A stretch of DNA of 64,000 nt, from contig NC_133123.1 in assembly GCF_033568475.1 (NCBI RefSeq), positions 17,284,622 to 17,348,621 of the forward strand, written 5' to 3'. The DNA comes from Henckelia pumila (Eukaryota > Streptophyta > Magnoliopsida > Lamiales > Gesneriaceae). How positions within the stretch are numbered: position 1 is the first letter of the stretch; the number at the start of each line of letters is the position of its first letter. Below are positions 11,654 through 23,100 of this stretch, piece by piece. The position numbers were made by a program, and so were the translations under genes. A model generated the notes under the pieces. That model made no database searches, was not told where the DNA came from, and saw only the letters and a list, made by a program, of their open reading frames with translations.

Positions 11654-13035
11654 TCAAGAACATCCTTCTAAAATACTAACAACTTCCGCCCGTTGTTCGT
11701 CGTTCAATTCTTCAGGAAATTCGACCAGAAACTTGAGCCTAAGGTCTCCTCTCATCCCTTCTTCTTTGGATTTAGGCATGCCTTGTCCCGGGATAGTCTT
11801 TTCGTATCCGGGATATATAATATCATCTATTGACAAGGTCATATGCCCTCCTCCTAAAAGAGGCACAGGAATTGTGGATCCTGTGAGGGCCTGCACCAAA
11901 GGGACCTCAACTCCTAGCTCCAAATCGTCGCCTTCACGTTTGAATAGCGGGTGTCTTTTCTCATCTATAACAAAGATTATGTCGGCCGGAAGAGTGCCCG
12001 GTCTCTCGTCTCCTTTGCCTTCAAATGTGATCTTTGTTCCTTTTCTCCACCCTGGCTTCACTCTGATCATTAGTATCTCTTCTTCTTCAGCAAGGAACCT
12101 GTCATTTTATAATGATGAGTCTTATGTTAGACATATATATCCAATGAAATTTACATTATACCATGTGGCTTCTCCCAAACACTACCATAGTCTATTTTCA
12201 TTAATACCCACCCGGTATTTGAGATGACATCCCTTGTGATCTTGATCTTTTTAACGCTTCCGACGCACAACTCTTCAAGCGTGCATTCAAGCTTCTTCTC
12301 TATCGGTTGAGGTTTTCTCCGAACCGCTGATTGTGAGAAGAAAATCGGGGTTGTGCTCCGACGGCTGGTGGCTTTTGATAGAAGCTGCGCTTGGTCGTCT
12401 TTGGGCGTGCTAGGAGTTGGAGGAGTGCCGTTTGGACTAGTCTTGGTAAATGATGCGTAGAACTCGGCTGATGTCGGAGCTATGGTTCCTGTTGTTAAAG
12501 GGCTGATCCGGCTTGTGGTACGCGAAAGCAGCTTTGGACTAGAAATGTGAAATTCTTCGTCCTCTTTTTGAATACCACATGACTTTTTCTTCGGTGTCTG
12601 CGGTTCGTTATGGTCCCCATTGGAGGCATTGGATTCTTCTCTTTTCTTGCTGCTAATGGCCTGAAAATTAAGAAAAAAAACATAACATAAACAAAATGCA
12701 TCCACGCTTGCCATTGTAAATATCAATACATGAGAATTAATCACTATATATAAGCCGTATTGGATGCATGGATGTTATTCCCAATAAGAATATTGAATAA
12801 AGATTCTGATGAATTAGATAGCAAATTAAAGAAATGGGGACGTACACACCCTATACGCTTCATTGATGGAGCTAAACTTGGCTTGTGCTTCGGCTTTGTT
12901 AGACGGATTTCTATCGGGATGCCATCTCATTACAAGTGATTTATAAGCTCTGCCAACATCTGAGAGGGAAGCAGTTCGTGAAATTCCAAGAATTCCGTAA
13001 AAATTCGGAGTAGGTGACTTCGGAGGATCTCCCAT
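11654..13035 (-). CDS. DnaJ/HSP40 co-chaperone, type II-like, three exons
   Basis: J-domain co-chaperone that should stimulate Hsp70 ATPase and hand over clients. Exons (minus): 13035-12850, 12660-12212, 12098-11654; donors GTGTGT and GTGGGT, acceptors TTTTCAG and ATGACAG; total 1080 nt, 359 residues. Residues 11-65 form the J domain with helix-II/III motif HPD at 39-41 (RWHPDRNPSNK). A Ser/Thr/Pro- and Lys-rich linker of about 120 residues follows instead of a Gly/Phe region, and there is no CxxCxGxG zinc region. From about residue 190 the C-terminal client-binding domain is clear (VKPGWRKGTKITFEGKGDE, then PADIIFVIDEKRHPLFKREGDDL). The plan matches the plant family of Arabidopsis At1g11040 as I remember it. 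No signal peptide or membrane segment. It is isolated from the other genes here. Confidence 0.9.
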
Positions 13036-14104
13036 GCATCAAAGGGTGGGGTAAAATGAAAGAAAAGAAAAGAGGTTTGCCGCGGGGAGAGACGAAGAAA
13101 GAAAGGTTGGGGAAATGGAAGGAATGCAAGAAAATGGAGATTTTGTCCCAACAAATGTGTGATCCATGGAAAATAACATAAATTTTCCAAAGAATGAAGC
13201 GCTTTGTTAGGAGCTGGCTTTTTATTAGGGAGGGAATTAATTAATTAATTAATGTTTTGTTGAGATATATATATATATATATATAGAAGAACCAGCCATT
13301 TTCTTCCACATTGTCATTATTTTTTTGCGCTGTTTCCTTATATATAATATAACACAAGCTTGAAATATCTTTTGGAAGTGAAGATCCCAAATTCCCAACC
13401 ATTTGACGAATAATGATTAGAATCAAGGTCCAATAGATTCGATGTAATCTTCGTGTCATAAGCTATATAATAATTACAATCCCGTTTTATTTTATTATTC
13501 TATTTTTATTTTATTTTTAAAAAAGAAGAGAATTCATATTATTGATAAACAACGTCCATGCCACTTTGTAAAAAGAAAATAAGGACAAAATTCGAAATAA
13601 TCAATGCATTCCTCTTTCCTCAAACTAAAAGAAGCAAGAATATGAGCTGTTAGTTTGGTCCTATATATCTGGTTTTTTTTTAAACAAAAAAAATTTGGTT
13701 TTTTATGACGTCAAACTTTAATTTTAGTTTGTTATATTTTATTATGTATTTTTTTTTTGTAATTTTGAACCCTTTTTTCAACGCGACACCAAAATGACAC
13801 TGCTTTAACGTCAACTCGATCGACACTCATGTATATGATGTAATATGATCGAATTCGACACTCTCACCGAATATTACTTAAAATTACAAAAAATCGATAA
13901 ATACATGATTAAGACCCCATTTTATCGGTAAAGAACTATAATTACAAAAAGATATAAATAAATGACAAAAAATTTCTTAAATTTTATGACAATATGAAAT
14001 AAAAAGCTAATATAACTCTAGTGCATCAAACCATATTAATGATTAGACTCTATCCATACATATCAGAAAACGGGCTGGGCGGATACATTTGGGCTGAAAT
14101 TTGA
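13036..14104. other. DnaJ upstream region and intergenic DNA
   Basis: 13036-13250 is the likely 5' UTR/promoter of the minus-strand DnaJ gene. A (TA)n tract lies at 13264-13284. A diverged inverted-repeat segment around 13640-13980 (GGTCCTATATAT ... AATTACAAAAAAT) may be an old MITE, but its ends could not be set. Confidence 0.4.
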
Positions 14105-14615
14105 AACAATATTTTTAAAACCGGACTAGATTTACCGGTTTGATTGGAAACCAATCATAAGTCCGATGCGAACCGATCCCATGTAAACCATTTTAGCAGT
14201 CAAATTGGCAAATTGGTCAATAATCAGTTGAAACTATGATTATATTATCTTCCAAAAAAATTTAGTTCTTAAATTATATTTAATATTTCATTTTTGGTTA
14301 TATATATATATATATGATTATTTGGATTTTGAATTTTATTAAAAATATTATTTTAATAGTATTTGAGTTTATTTTGATATTTTTGATCATATGTATATTG
14401 TTGTTTAGATTTTAAATTTTCGTAAACATAATTTTTATTTATTTATATACACATGTAATATATTTAAAATTTAAATATATTATTATTTTATATAATATAA
14501 CAGTTTTCTGATCCGATCGTCTAGTTAAATTGGTCGGACCGATCGAAATGTTTTTAAAGGGTTGACCGGTTCCATTACGAAAACACCGATCGATTTGAAG
14601 TTACGAATCTCGAAC
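14105..14615 (+). mobile_element. Degenerate ACCGG-rich MITE
   Basis: Left part has AAAACCGGACTAG and ACCGGTTTGATTGG. The right part has GGTCGGACCGATCG and GGTTGACCGGTTCC. The middle is AT-rich. This is the same design as the better preserved element at 28888-29398, but both ends are decayed. Confidence 0.4.
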
Positions 14616-15059
14616 TCATTTAGCTCCTTAGATGATTTTTGTTGGATTGATTTAAAATCCACGTCTCTTCAATCTATTATCTATTATCTATATCTATTAT
14701 CTATTATCTATTACTCTTATAAATAAATCTTATAAATATATGAATTTTAATTGTGAATTTTCTAATTTGCCCTTATTTATCTTACATACTATTAATTAAA
14801 TATTTTTGTCATTTTCAATGTATTTTAAGTTTTTAATTTCATTTTCTAGATTAGTCGAGAGTAATTATTTTAGTCCATTTATTTATTCAAGGTATATTAA
14901 TTGTTAATATTTAATTCATGTCTTAAATTAAAAAAGCTATTAATTAAAATTTACCTTAATTTTGTGTCCATTGATTTAATATTAAAAGTAGATTAATTGT
15001 TACATTTAATTCATTTCTTAAACTAAAAAATTATTATATTAATTGAAATATGTTTTAAT

Positions 15060-16614
15060 TTATTTATTTGTTCATATCTATATATATCTATAAAAAAGAA
15101 ACTTTAGTTATTATCATTTTTCATTTAATAATTAATATATTTTTTAATATTTATAAAAATTTTAGGAACTACAAATTTAATCAACAACATCAATATTTTC
15201 TTGTCCAAGGTAAAAAAAATATACTCATTTCTTTTCACTTATTTAGGCTTGTATGTATTTTCACATGTATATTTAGAAAGTGTTTGAAAAAATAAATTTT
15301 ATAAAAAAAAATTTCATTTTACCCTTATTTAATGAAATTTTAATAAAATAAAATAATTATACAAGTAGTTAATAATATGAGTTGAATAGAGATAAATTGA
15401 TAAAATAATTTGACATATAATTTTTTTTAGGATAGACATATGATATTTAATAAGAAATAAAAGTGACACTTTAGTTATTATTATTATTTACTTAATAATT
15501 AATATTTTTGTCTATTATTTTTGCAAATATTTAAGGACTACTAATGTAATAAAATACATTAATATATATTAAGAAAGTGTTTGAAAAAGTAAATTTTGTA
15601 AAACAATTTCTCATTTTGCCCTTATTTAATGAAATTTTAATAAAATAAAATAATTATACAAGTAGTTAATAATATGAATTTAATAGGAATAAATTATTAA
15701 AAGAGTATGACATATGATATTTAATATTAAAAAATAGACTATATAATTGAGACCGATAAAAAATTAAATGTAGTTTAAATAAGAGAGACATAGAGAGTAT
15801 GATTATAATTAAGTTTTATGTTGATAGTTGTAATACAGTATAATACTTGGCTAATAGAATCAATTAATACTAATTAAATTAAATAATTATACAAGTAGTT
15901 AATAATATGAACTTAATAGGGATAAACTAATAAAATACTATGTTATATGATATTTGATATGAAATAAAAGTGGCACTGTGGTTACTATTATTTTTTATTT
16001 AATAATTAATATTTTTTTCTAATATTTTTGAAAATTTTAGGGACTACAAGTTTAATCAACAACGTCAATATTTTCTTATCTAAGGTAAAAAAAATATACT
16101 CATTTCGTTCCTTGTATTTAGACTTATTTGTATTTTTCACATATATATTAAGAAAGTTTTTGAAAAAGTAAAATTTGTAAAGAAATATCTCATTTTGCCC
16201 AAATTAATGAAATTTTAATAAAATAAAATAATTATACAAGTAGTTAATAATATGAATTTAATAGGGATAAATTGTTAAAATAGTAGGATATTTGATATTT
16301 AATATGAAAATTAGACTATATAATTGAGATAGATAAAAAAAAGAAATGTAATTTAAATAAGTGAGACATAGAGAGTATTATCATAACTTAGTTTTATGTT
16401 CATATTTGTATTACATTATAATATTTGGCTAATAGAATCAATTAATACTAATAAAATAAAATAATTATACAAGTAATTAATAATATGAATTTAATAGGGA
16501 TAAATTGGTAAAAGAATATGAAAATTAAAAAAATTAATAAAAAACAGAAATATTTTCTTTTCCAAGGTAAAAATTATATTCATTTCGTCCCATTTATTTA
16601 GGCTTGTGTGTATT

Positions 16615-16664
<50 letters not shown>

Positions 16665-16965
16665 AGTGTTTGTAAAAGTAAATTTTGTAAAAGAATTTCT
16701 TATTTTACCCTTATTTAATTAAATTTTAATAAAATAAAATAATTATATAAGTAGTTAATAAATGAATTTAATATGGATAAATTGTTAAAAGAGTAGGACA
16801 TATGATATTTAATATGAGAACTAAACTATATAATTGATACAAATAAAAAATAAATGTAGTTTAAATAAGTGAGACATAGAGAGTATGATTATAACTAAGT
16901 TTCATGTTGATATTTGTATAACAGTATAATACTTGGCTAATAAAATCAATTAATGTTAATTATTA
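15060..16965 (+). repeat. Higher-order tandem array, six copies of a core motif
   Basis: The core AATTATACAAGTAGTTAATA occurs at about 15355, 15652, 15885, 16230, 16463 and (diverged) 16741. Intervals alternate roughly 297, 233, 345, 233, 278 bp, so the real unit is about 510-580 bp made of two unequal halves. Other shared blocks are TGAGACATAGAGAGTAT and AATACTTGGCTAATAGAATC. A (AT)n tract sits inside at 16621-16658. Confidence 0.75.
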
Positions 16966-17041
16966 TGAAATCGTAAAAATTTGCGTGACAAACGTAAAAA
17001 ATTAAGATAGAACATTGTTGAATTGTCAAAAATCACGTAAG

Positions 17042-17630
17042 CAATTGGACTAACAATAATCGAAAATTAAATGTTAGTGCACCAAAATCAAATTTGACAA
17101 CTCAATTGACTACTAAAACTCAAATTTGGACAAGTTAATGAATCAAAAAAATCATTTATCTGAAAGAAATTACTGTAGCGAGTTTATCAGAAAAAAAATA
17201 ATATGTGATTTATATTTACTGTATCAATAGAAAATCAAAATTCATCTATAAATAAAGCTTTTAAATAAATAAAAAATAGTTTTTTTGTTCACTAACTTAT
17301 TTAATATTATGATTTGATCAACTAAGTTTACAAAGTTTATTTGTGATACGCTAAATTTTAATTCTGCTACTTTTGGTCTAATTGGGGACGTGAGAAAATA
17401 CTTATTTATAATAATAATAAAAATACTGACACGACGTAAAAATGCTGAAGTGAGATCAAACATTTTGAATTATCAAATATCACGTCAGCAGTTGGACTAA
17501 CAATAATTGAAAATTAAATGTTAATGCACCATAACCAAATTGACAACTCAATAAACTAAAACTCAAATTTGGACAAGTTAATGAATCAAAAAATCATTTC
17601 TAAAAAAAAATTACATTTTTTTCTTAAAAA
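17042..17630 (+). repeat. Direct duplication, period about 449 bp
   Basis: The block TTGGACTAACAATAAT through TTTGGACAAGTTAATGAATC occurs at 17046 and again at 17495, in the same orientation. The second copy runs into the Helitron-like 3' portion and the first stops near 17185. Confidence 0.7.
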
Positions 17631-18356
17631 ATCAATATAAGTAAAATTATCATTTAACATAAATTGTTTATGCTGGGGTGCAATAATAGTCTCAGAGAGC
17701 ATTAATCCAAACATGACACTTGATATTTTGTATTGTTTAAAATTTTGAGTCGTATTGTTACCATCAACTATAAATTTAGGTAAAGCGAGACGTGTTCGGT
17801 CATACAATTAATATCAGAGTCAAGATCGTAGTTTCGATTCATATTGATTGAAAGCACAATTCTTGATAAGGTGATTGTTAGGGTGCAATAATTGTCTCCT
17901 TAGGTTGAACAATTGAAACATGTGTTTGTTTAAACTGCAATACGATTTAAAAGATTTGTGTTATACAATTACCACTAAGTACCATAGCTTTTAGTAAAAC
18001 ACAAATCTCTTGATCCTACAATTTGTAACAAATATATATATTTTACGTTTTTCAATAAATATATAACACATTAAAATTGTTAGCTAAAAAATAAATCAAA
18101 CTCAATGCATAAACATATAATATCACTTCAAAAAACCGTCCATCAGAAACCGACAAATATAACAAAAAGAAAGTTAAATATGTCATATGATCACTTCATA
18201 GCTAATTAGATATTGAATTATGGTGACTGAAGTTTGAACTTGCCTGTGAAAAGTATAACACTTGATTTTAATAAAGCTAAACATTTGAAATTTGATAACT
18301 TTGGTCTCAATCAAATAAAATTGTTGTTACGTACAACGCACGTACATTTTTTTAGT

Positions 18357-20117
18357 GCATATAAATGTAACAATGATTATATATGATGTATTTGAAATCA
18401 ATCCAAGACGAATTTCATTCAATGGCGGAGCCAGCATTATCAATTTATCCGTGTTAGAATTTTAAGCCCTCCAATGTTTTAACTTTTTTAATTGAGCTAC
18501 CCGGGCTAATAACACATTAATCCAAATTTATTCAAAATCATATATAAAAAATTTCAATTTTTTTTTTCCACAGCTCCGTCCGCCCTTGATTTCATTCAAA
18601 CTTATCATTTAAATCCCTCCCCAAATCACATCTTTCCATCCAAGGACAACCTTAGTACAACCCATATCAATTCTTTAAGCACAAGTTCCCAACATAAACA
18701 ATTTAATGATTTATGGCAATCATCAAGGAACTCCGATGGTTTTCTTGGTTAAGTTCAATCTACTTTAACCTTAAATTTATCTAATTACATAAGTTTTTTC
18801 ATGTTAACCATATGAACATTAATATTACTCATGTGTTAAAATATGAACTTCAGATACAAGATTAAGATACTATCTTAAATTTAACATCCAAATAACCGGA
18901 TTTCTTGATCTTTAATGGAAATACTTGCTCAAAAGTCAAAAGAAATTTATTTTGAAATTCATTTACATAGCTATATTGCTAACCACCTCAATTTATGTAA
19001 TGCAATTATTTAATGAAGACTAGATTTGATCCCCAAATTAATTAGGTAAAATGTCGCGAAAATTGATATAGCATCAACGGCATTGTACTAAAAATTGTCG
19101 CACCTTATAGGTATAGAAAGGGACTGGGATGCTTAATGTTATGGAACGAGTCATTAATTATTCTCAAAAAGCGTGTGCTCTTGTTGCTTTCATTCTACGA
19201 ATTTGTCTAAGGTACAATTATGAATTTCACAAAATCCTTGGTCTTTAGTATAAACTTTGGTAGCAGAATCAAGATTTTATCGTATTTCATAGCAGGCGGA
19301 ATCAAATTTCCCGATCCAATTGTTTGAAGGAAAAAATATTATTTTTGAAAATATAAATTTTACTTTCAGTTCTGATCAGATACAAAATCCATCTCACCGA
19401 GGGATTTATAAATAATTGATGCCATTCTGTAAAGACTTCTTTGGAAATTGTCTTTACAAAACGATTTTTTTTAATGTTAAACTGTTAATACTGAAATATT
19501 TATAAGGGGCCACTCCGTGTATGTAGAATTTACTAATATAATTACTGATGGATGTCCAGAAAAAAAGTGCGGAAATGAACCATATATATCCCAAGACTTG
19601 TTTTCAGGGATCATGCAGCGAAGTAATTAACTATTTAACTAAGAGCTCAAGAGGTACAAATATTCTTTATTTTGAATCCATCTTTTTTAACGGGAGAAGA
19701 AATATATATACAGATTAATTAATTGAATAAATATAAAACGAAATTTGCCGTGTATTGTACGAACTAATTGCGATTTATTGAGTATTATAAATTCTAGCAA
19801 ATGTCATATATCATATATACTTGGTAAAAACAAAACCAAAAAAAAAAAAAATGTACATGCCCACTGAACGCCCCTTTCCTTATCATCATAAAATTAAGGA
19901 TCAATCAATCAATCCCATATGATCCCACTATTTGGCCACTATACCTACGTAACCATAGCATACATAATTATACTAGTACCCCGTACAATTCCAAGAATCG
20001 ATATCACATCCATTATATATGCCACCATATATACTTATCGATACATACATACATACTTACTACACAAATATATTATATAAACTTCTTTGTTTTCTGCGGA
20101 TTAATGAACGAAAATTA
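18357..20117. other. Upstream region of the K+ channel gene
   Basis: No gene or complete transposon is recognised. A TATATAA motif at about 20074 lies about 40 bp before the chosen start codon and is the only core-promoter-like element I can point to, with low confidence. Confidence 0.4.
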
Positions 20118-23100
20118 ATGGACTACTCCAAGAAAAATGAAGAGGGAAAGGGAGTGAATATTAATATTGAAGAAGCTAAAAGCTCAACAGAGGGTCTCGA
20201 TCTCAAGAATCTTTCAAAGATTATTGTCCCCCCATTGGGTACTTGTTACACTTCACACCTTAATGATTCCGATGGAAGAACTATCTCCCCCATGGATTCA
20301 AGATACAGGTAAAATATATATATTCTCGCAATTAGTTAGCTAGCTAGAGTGATTGTTTATAGTAAATGAAATTCTCCGGAAAATGAATTATAGTTATGAA
20401 GTACGTAATTGCCGACGACTCATTTATTTTTACTAGTTATAGAGCAAATTTCAGGAAGATAAATTAATGAGCTAGAGAATTTTAATTTTGGTCTTATATA
20501 TGTGTGTTAGTTTTGCGATTTTGATCTTTTATGTTGTATCGCTCACATTTTAGCCTCAATCTTTAATTTTTTGGTAATTTTAATTTTTTTTCATTGAATG
20601 TGTTGATGTCACAATTACACATCAACTTCCATGTGGAATCTCGTTGGTGTCACATTGGTGACACATGCATCAACATATATCATGTTGAAAAAAAGATTAA
20701 AATTATTAAAAAATATAGCAAAGATAGAGTACTAGAGTAAAAATCGACAACATAGACTACTAAATTGCCGAGGGACACACATATAAAGTTAATATTATAG
20801 TTTTCCGAAGATAAATTATAAAATACAAATTTTCACGTGTTTTTGTGGACATGCACTAATAATTAAGAACGTACATAGTAAAAGGTGAACTATCAATCGA
20901 AAGAGTTTTGTTTGTGTTGTATTGACGGCAAGGACCGCAAGGCGTTGATCCCCCAAAAAAAATGGAAAAAACTTCTGCTTTTCGTCCCTCGGTAATTAAA
21001 CTAAAAAAAAATTATGTGTGTGAATTTTTTTAAAAAAAAATTATGGTTAATTTTCCTCACTTAAAATACTATAATTCCTCCCCAAATTCCTAATTTAGCT
21101 CTGGATTTAGAGGGTGTTTAGCAGAGCTTAAAAGCTCTTTCAAACAACTTATAAGTTGTTTTAGAGCTTTTAAGCTCTAAATTTTTGTTTGGTAAATTTT
21201 TTTAAAAACAGCTTATAAGCAGTCAAAATAAGCTGTTTGACAACTTATAAGTTGTTTTAAAAAACGTAAGGGGTAGGTACTTTTTCAAAAGATCTTATTT
21301 TAACAAATGATTAGCAGATTCCCTCATCAATAGTTTTCTCGGACGAGCATGTCGCACATGGCTTATCCAGTGTTGTTTGCCTAGCTAGCGTGCTTTGCAG
21401 ACTATTGTGTTAGTCCGAAGGTTAATTTATTCAATACACACCAAAGAGTAACAGCTACGGATTCCAACTTCATTAAAAAAAAATAAACAACATATATAAC
21501 ACAGTTTTTACTTTGTAGGTGTTGGGAGACAGTAATGGTAGTTTTGGTGGCATACTTTGCGTGGGTATCTCTCTTTCAAATGGCATTTCTAAAATCCGAT
21601 CCAAGCACACCACTATACATAGCAGACAACGTCGTGGACATTTTTTTCGCGATCGATATCGTATTGACGTTTTTCGTCGCGTATGTTGACCCAAAAACAC
21701 AACTATTGGTTAGAGATTCAAGAAAAATTGCTACAAGGTTCGTTTTGATGTTTGTTTGTTTGTTTTTTTCCATTCAAAATTTATGTAGATTTTTATCCTT
21801 TTATTTTATTTTAATAAAATCATATCGTTGCTTGGGATTAATTAATTGTAATTTTGGGAGACATATAGAAACTTCCTATATTACCCAAATGAGAGATTAG
21901 TATTTATAGTAATAATCCTATTGTGACTTGTGATAGGTACAAATTCTATTTTTTTTTTAAAAGAAAATTATAGCTTACCCATTTAAATATTTTACATATG
22001 TATATAGTTTTTAATTTTTATATTTAAATCCTTTTTTTTATTTGAGAGATAAATATATATACATGCATGGTGAAAAGTTTGCAAAACTTTGGTAACGACA
22101 TTAGGTACCTATCAACTTGGTTTATAATGGATGCTCTCTCAACAATCCCATTTGAGACAATAGCTTTCTTGATTTCCGGCAAGCATCAACTCTCCGTCGC
22201 TTACTCCGCCCTAGGAGTCTTTCGATTGTGGCGTCTCCGTCGAGTCAACTCGTTTTTTACCAGGTTCGTTTTGATGGACCAACAAGTCAACAATATCTCC
22301 AAATATAAACTTTTTTTTTGAATATTGTATCGATGTAAAATCTATATAGCATTTTAAAAAATTAGCTTGAAAAGTATTATTTCGGATATGAAGAATTTTT
22401 CGATTAACAAATAAAACAGTAGCATATATATACGTACGTACCATGCATGTGATCACTTTCTAAGATATATATTTTTTTTACATTTTAAAACATTATAAAG
22501 GGAATATGCATGTGTTTGTCTTTTTGGATTTTAATAATTTATACATCTGATCAAATTTCATTTCTACCCTATTATTTTTGTTTTTCTTACAATTTTAGCA
22601 ATTTTTCGAACATGACGCTGATGTGACACTAATACGGAATTGATGTAGTGCTGTAGCATTCTCGATGGTCGAAAATGACTGAAAAATTGAAATCCGATGA
22701 GACAAATCACCAAAATGGCAAAAACAACAATATAGATATATATAGCAACAATACAGTTGTCCCCATAATATAATACAACAATACATAGCTTAACCTCGTG
22801 TAGAGCTTATATAATATGCTTCCTAAATATTACATGCATGCATGCGCTACCTTTATTGCAGGATTGAAAAGGATATCAGGTTCAGCTATTTTTGGGTCAG
22901 ATGTGCAAGACTCTTGTTTGTAAGTGTACCACAAAACAACTAATTAATCTTCATCCAATATTATTAATTAAAACAACAACTAATATTCAGATGTATATCT
23001 AATTTACATTTTCCTGTAATTAAACATGTAGATTCTCTGTGCCACAGTATGTATATATGTATTCCACACAAAATTAATCTTGGTTTTATGCATCTGATTA

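Larger units (their letters stand above)
14690..18356 (+). mobile_element. Helitron-like composite with tandem repeats inside
   Basis: The left side (TCTATTATCTATTACTCTTATAAAT...ATTGTGAATTTTCTAATTTGCCCTT) resembles the opening of plant Helitrons. The right side ends with hairpin TACGT...ACGTA (18328-18344) and TTAGT (18352-18356), a degenerate CTRRT, and is homologous to the end at 8804. Between them are tandem arrays (separate entries) and no gene. The 3' half is clear; treating the whole 3.7 kb as one element is inference. Confidence 0.5.

Noticed and set aside
11733-12227. 164-codon plus-strand frame over the DnaJ gene
   Set aside because: It is antisense to the clearly coding DnaJ exon 3 and has no family features.
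14690-18356. Calling the whole 3.7 kb an intact Helitron
   Set aside because: The 3' end is TTAGT, not CTRRT, the 5' boundary is uncertain and no Rep/helicase is encoded; kept as a composite with moderate confidence.
20019-20117. In-frame upstream ATG giving the K+ channel 33 more residues
   Set aside because: The added residues are Tyr/Ile-rich, unlike AKT2 N-termini, and their DNA contains the TATA-like motif; the ATG at 20118 fits better.
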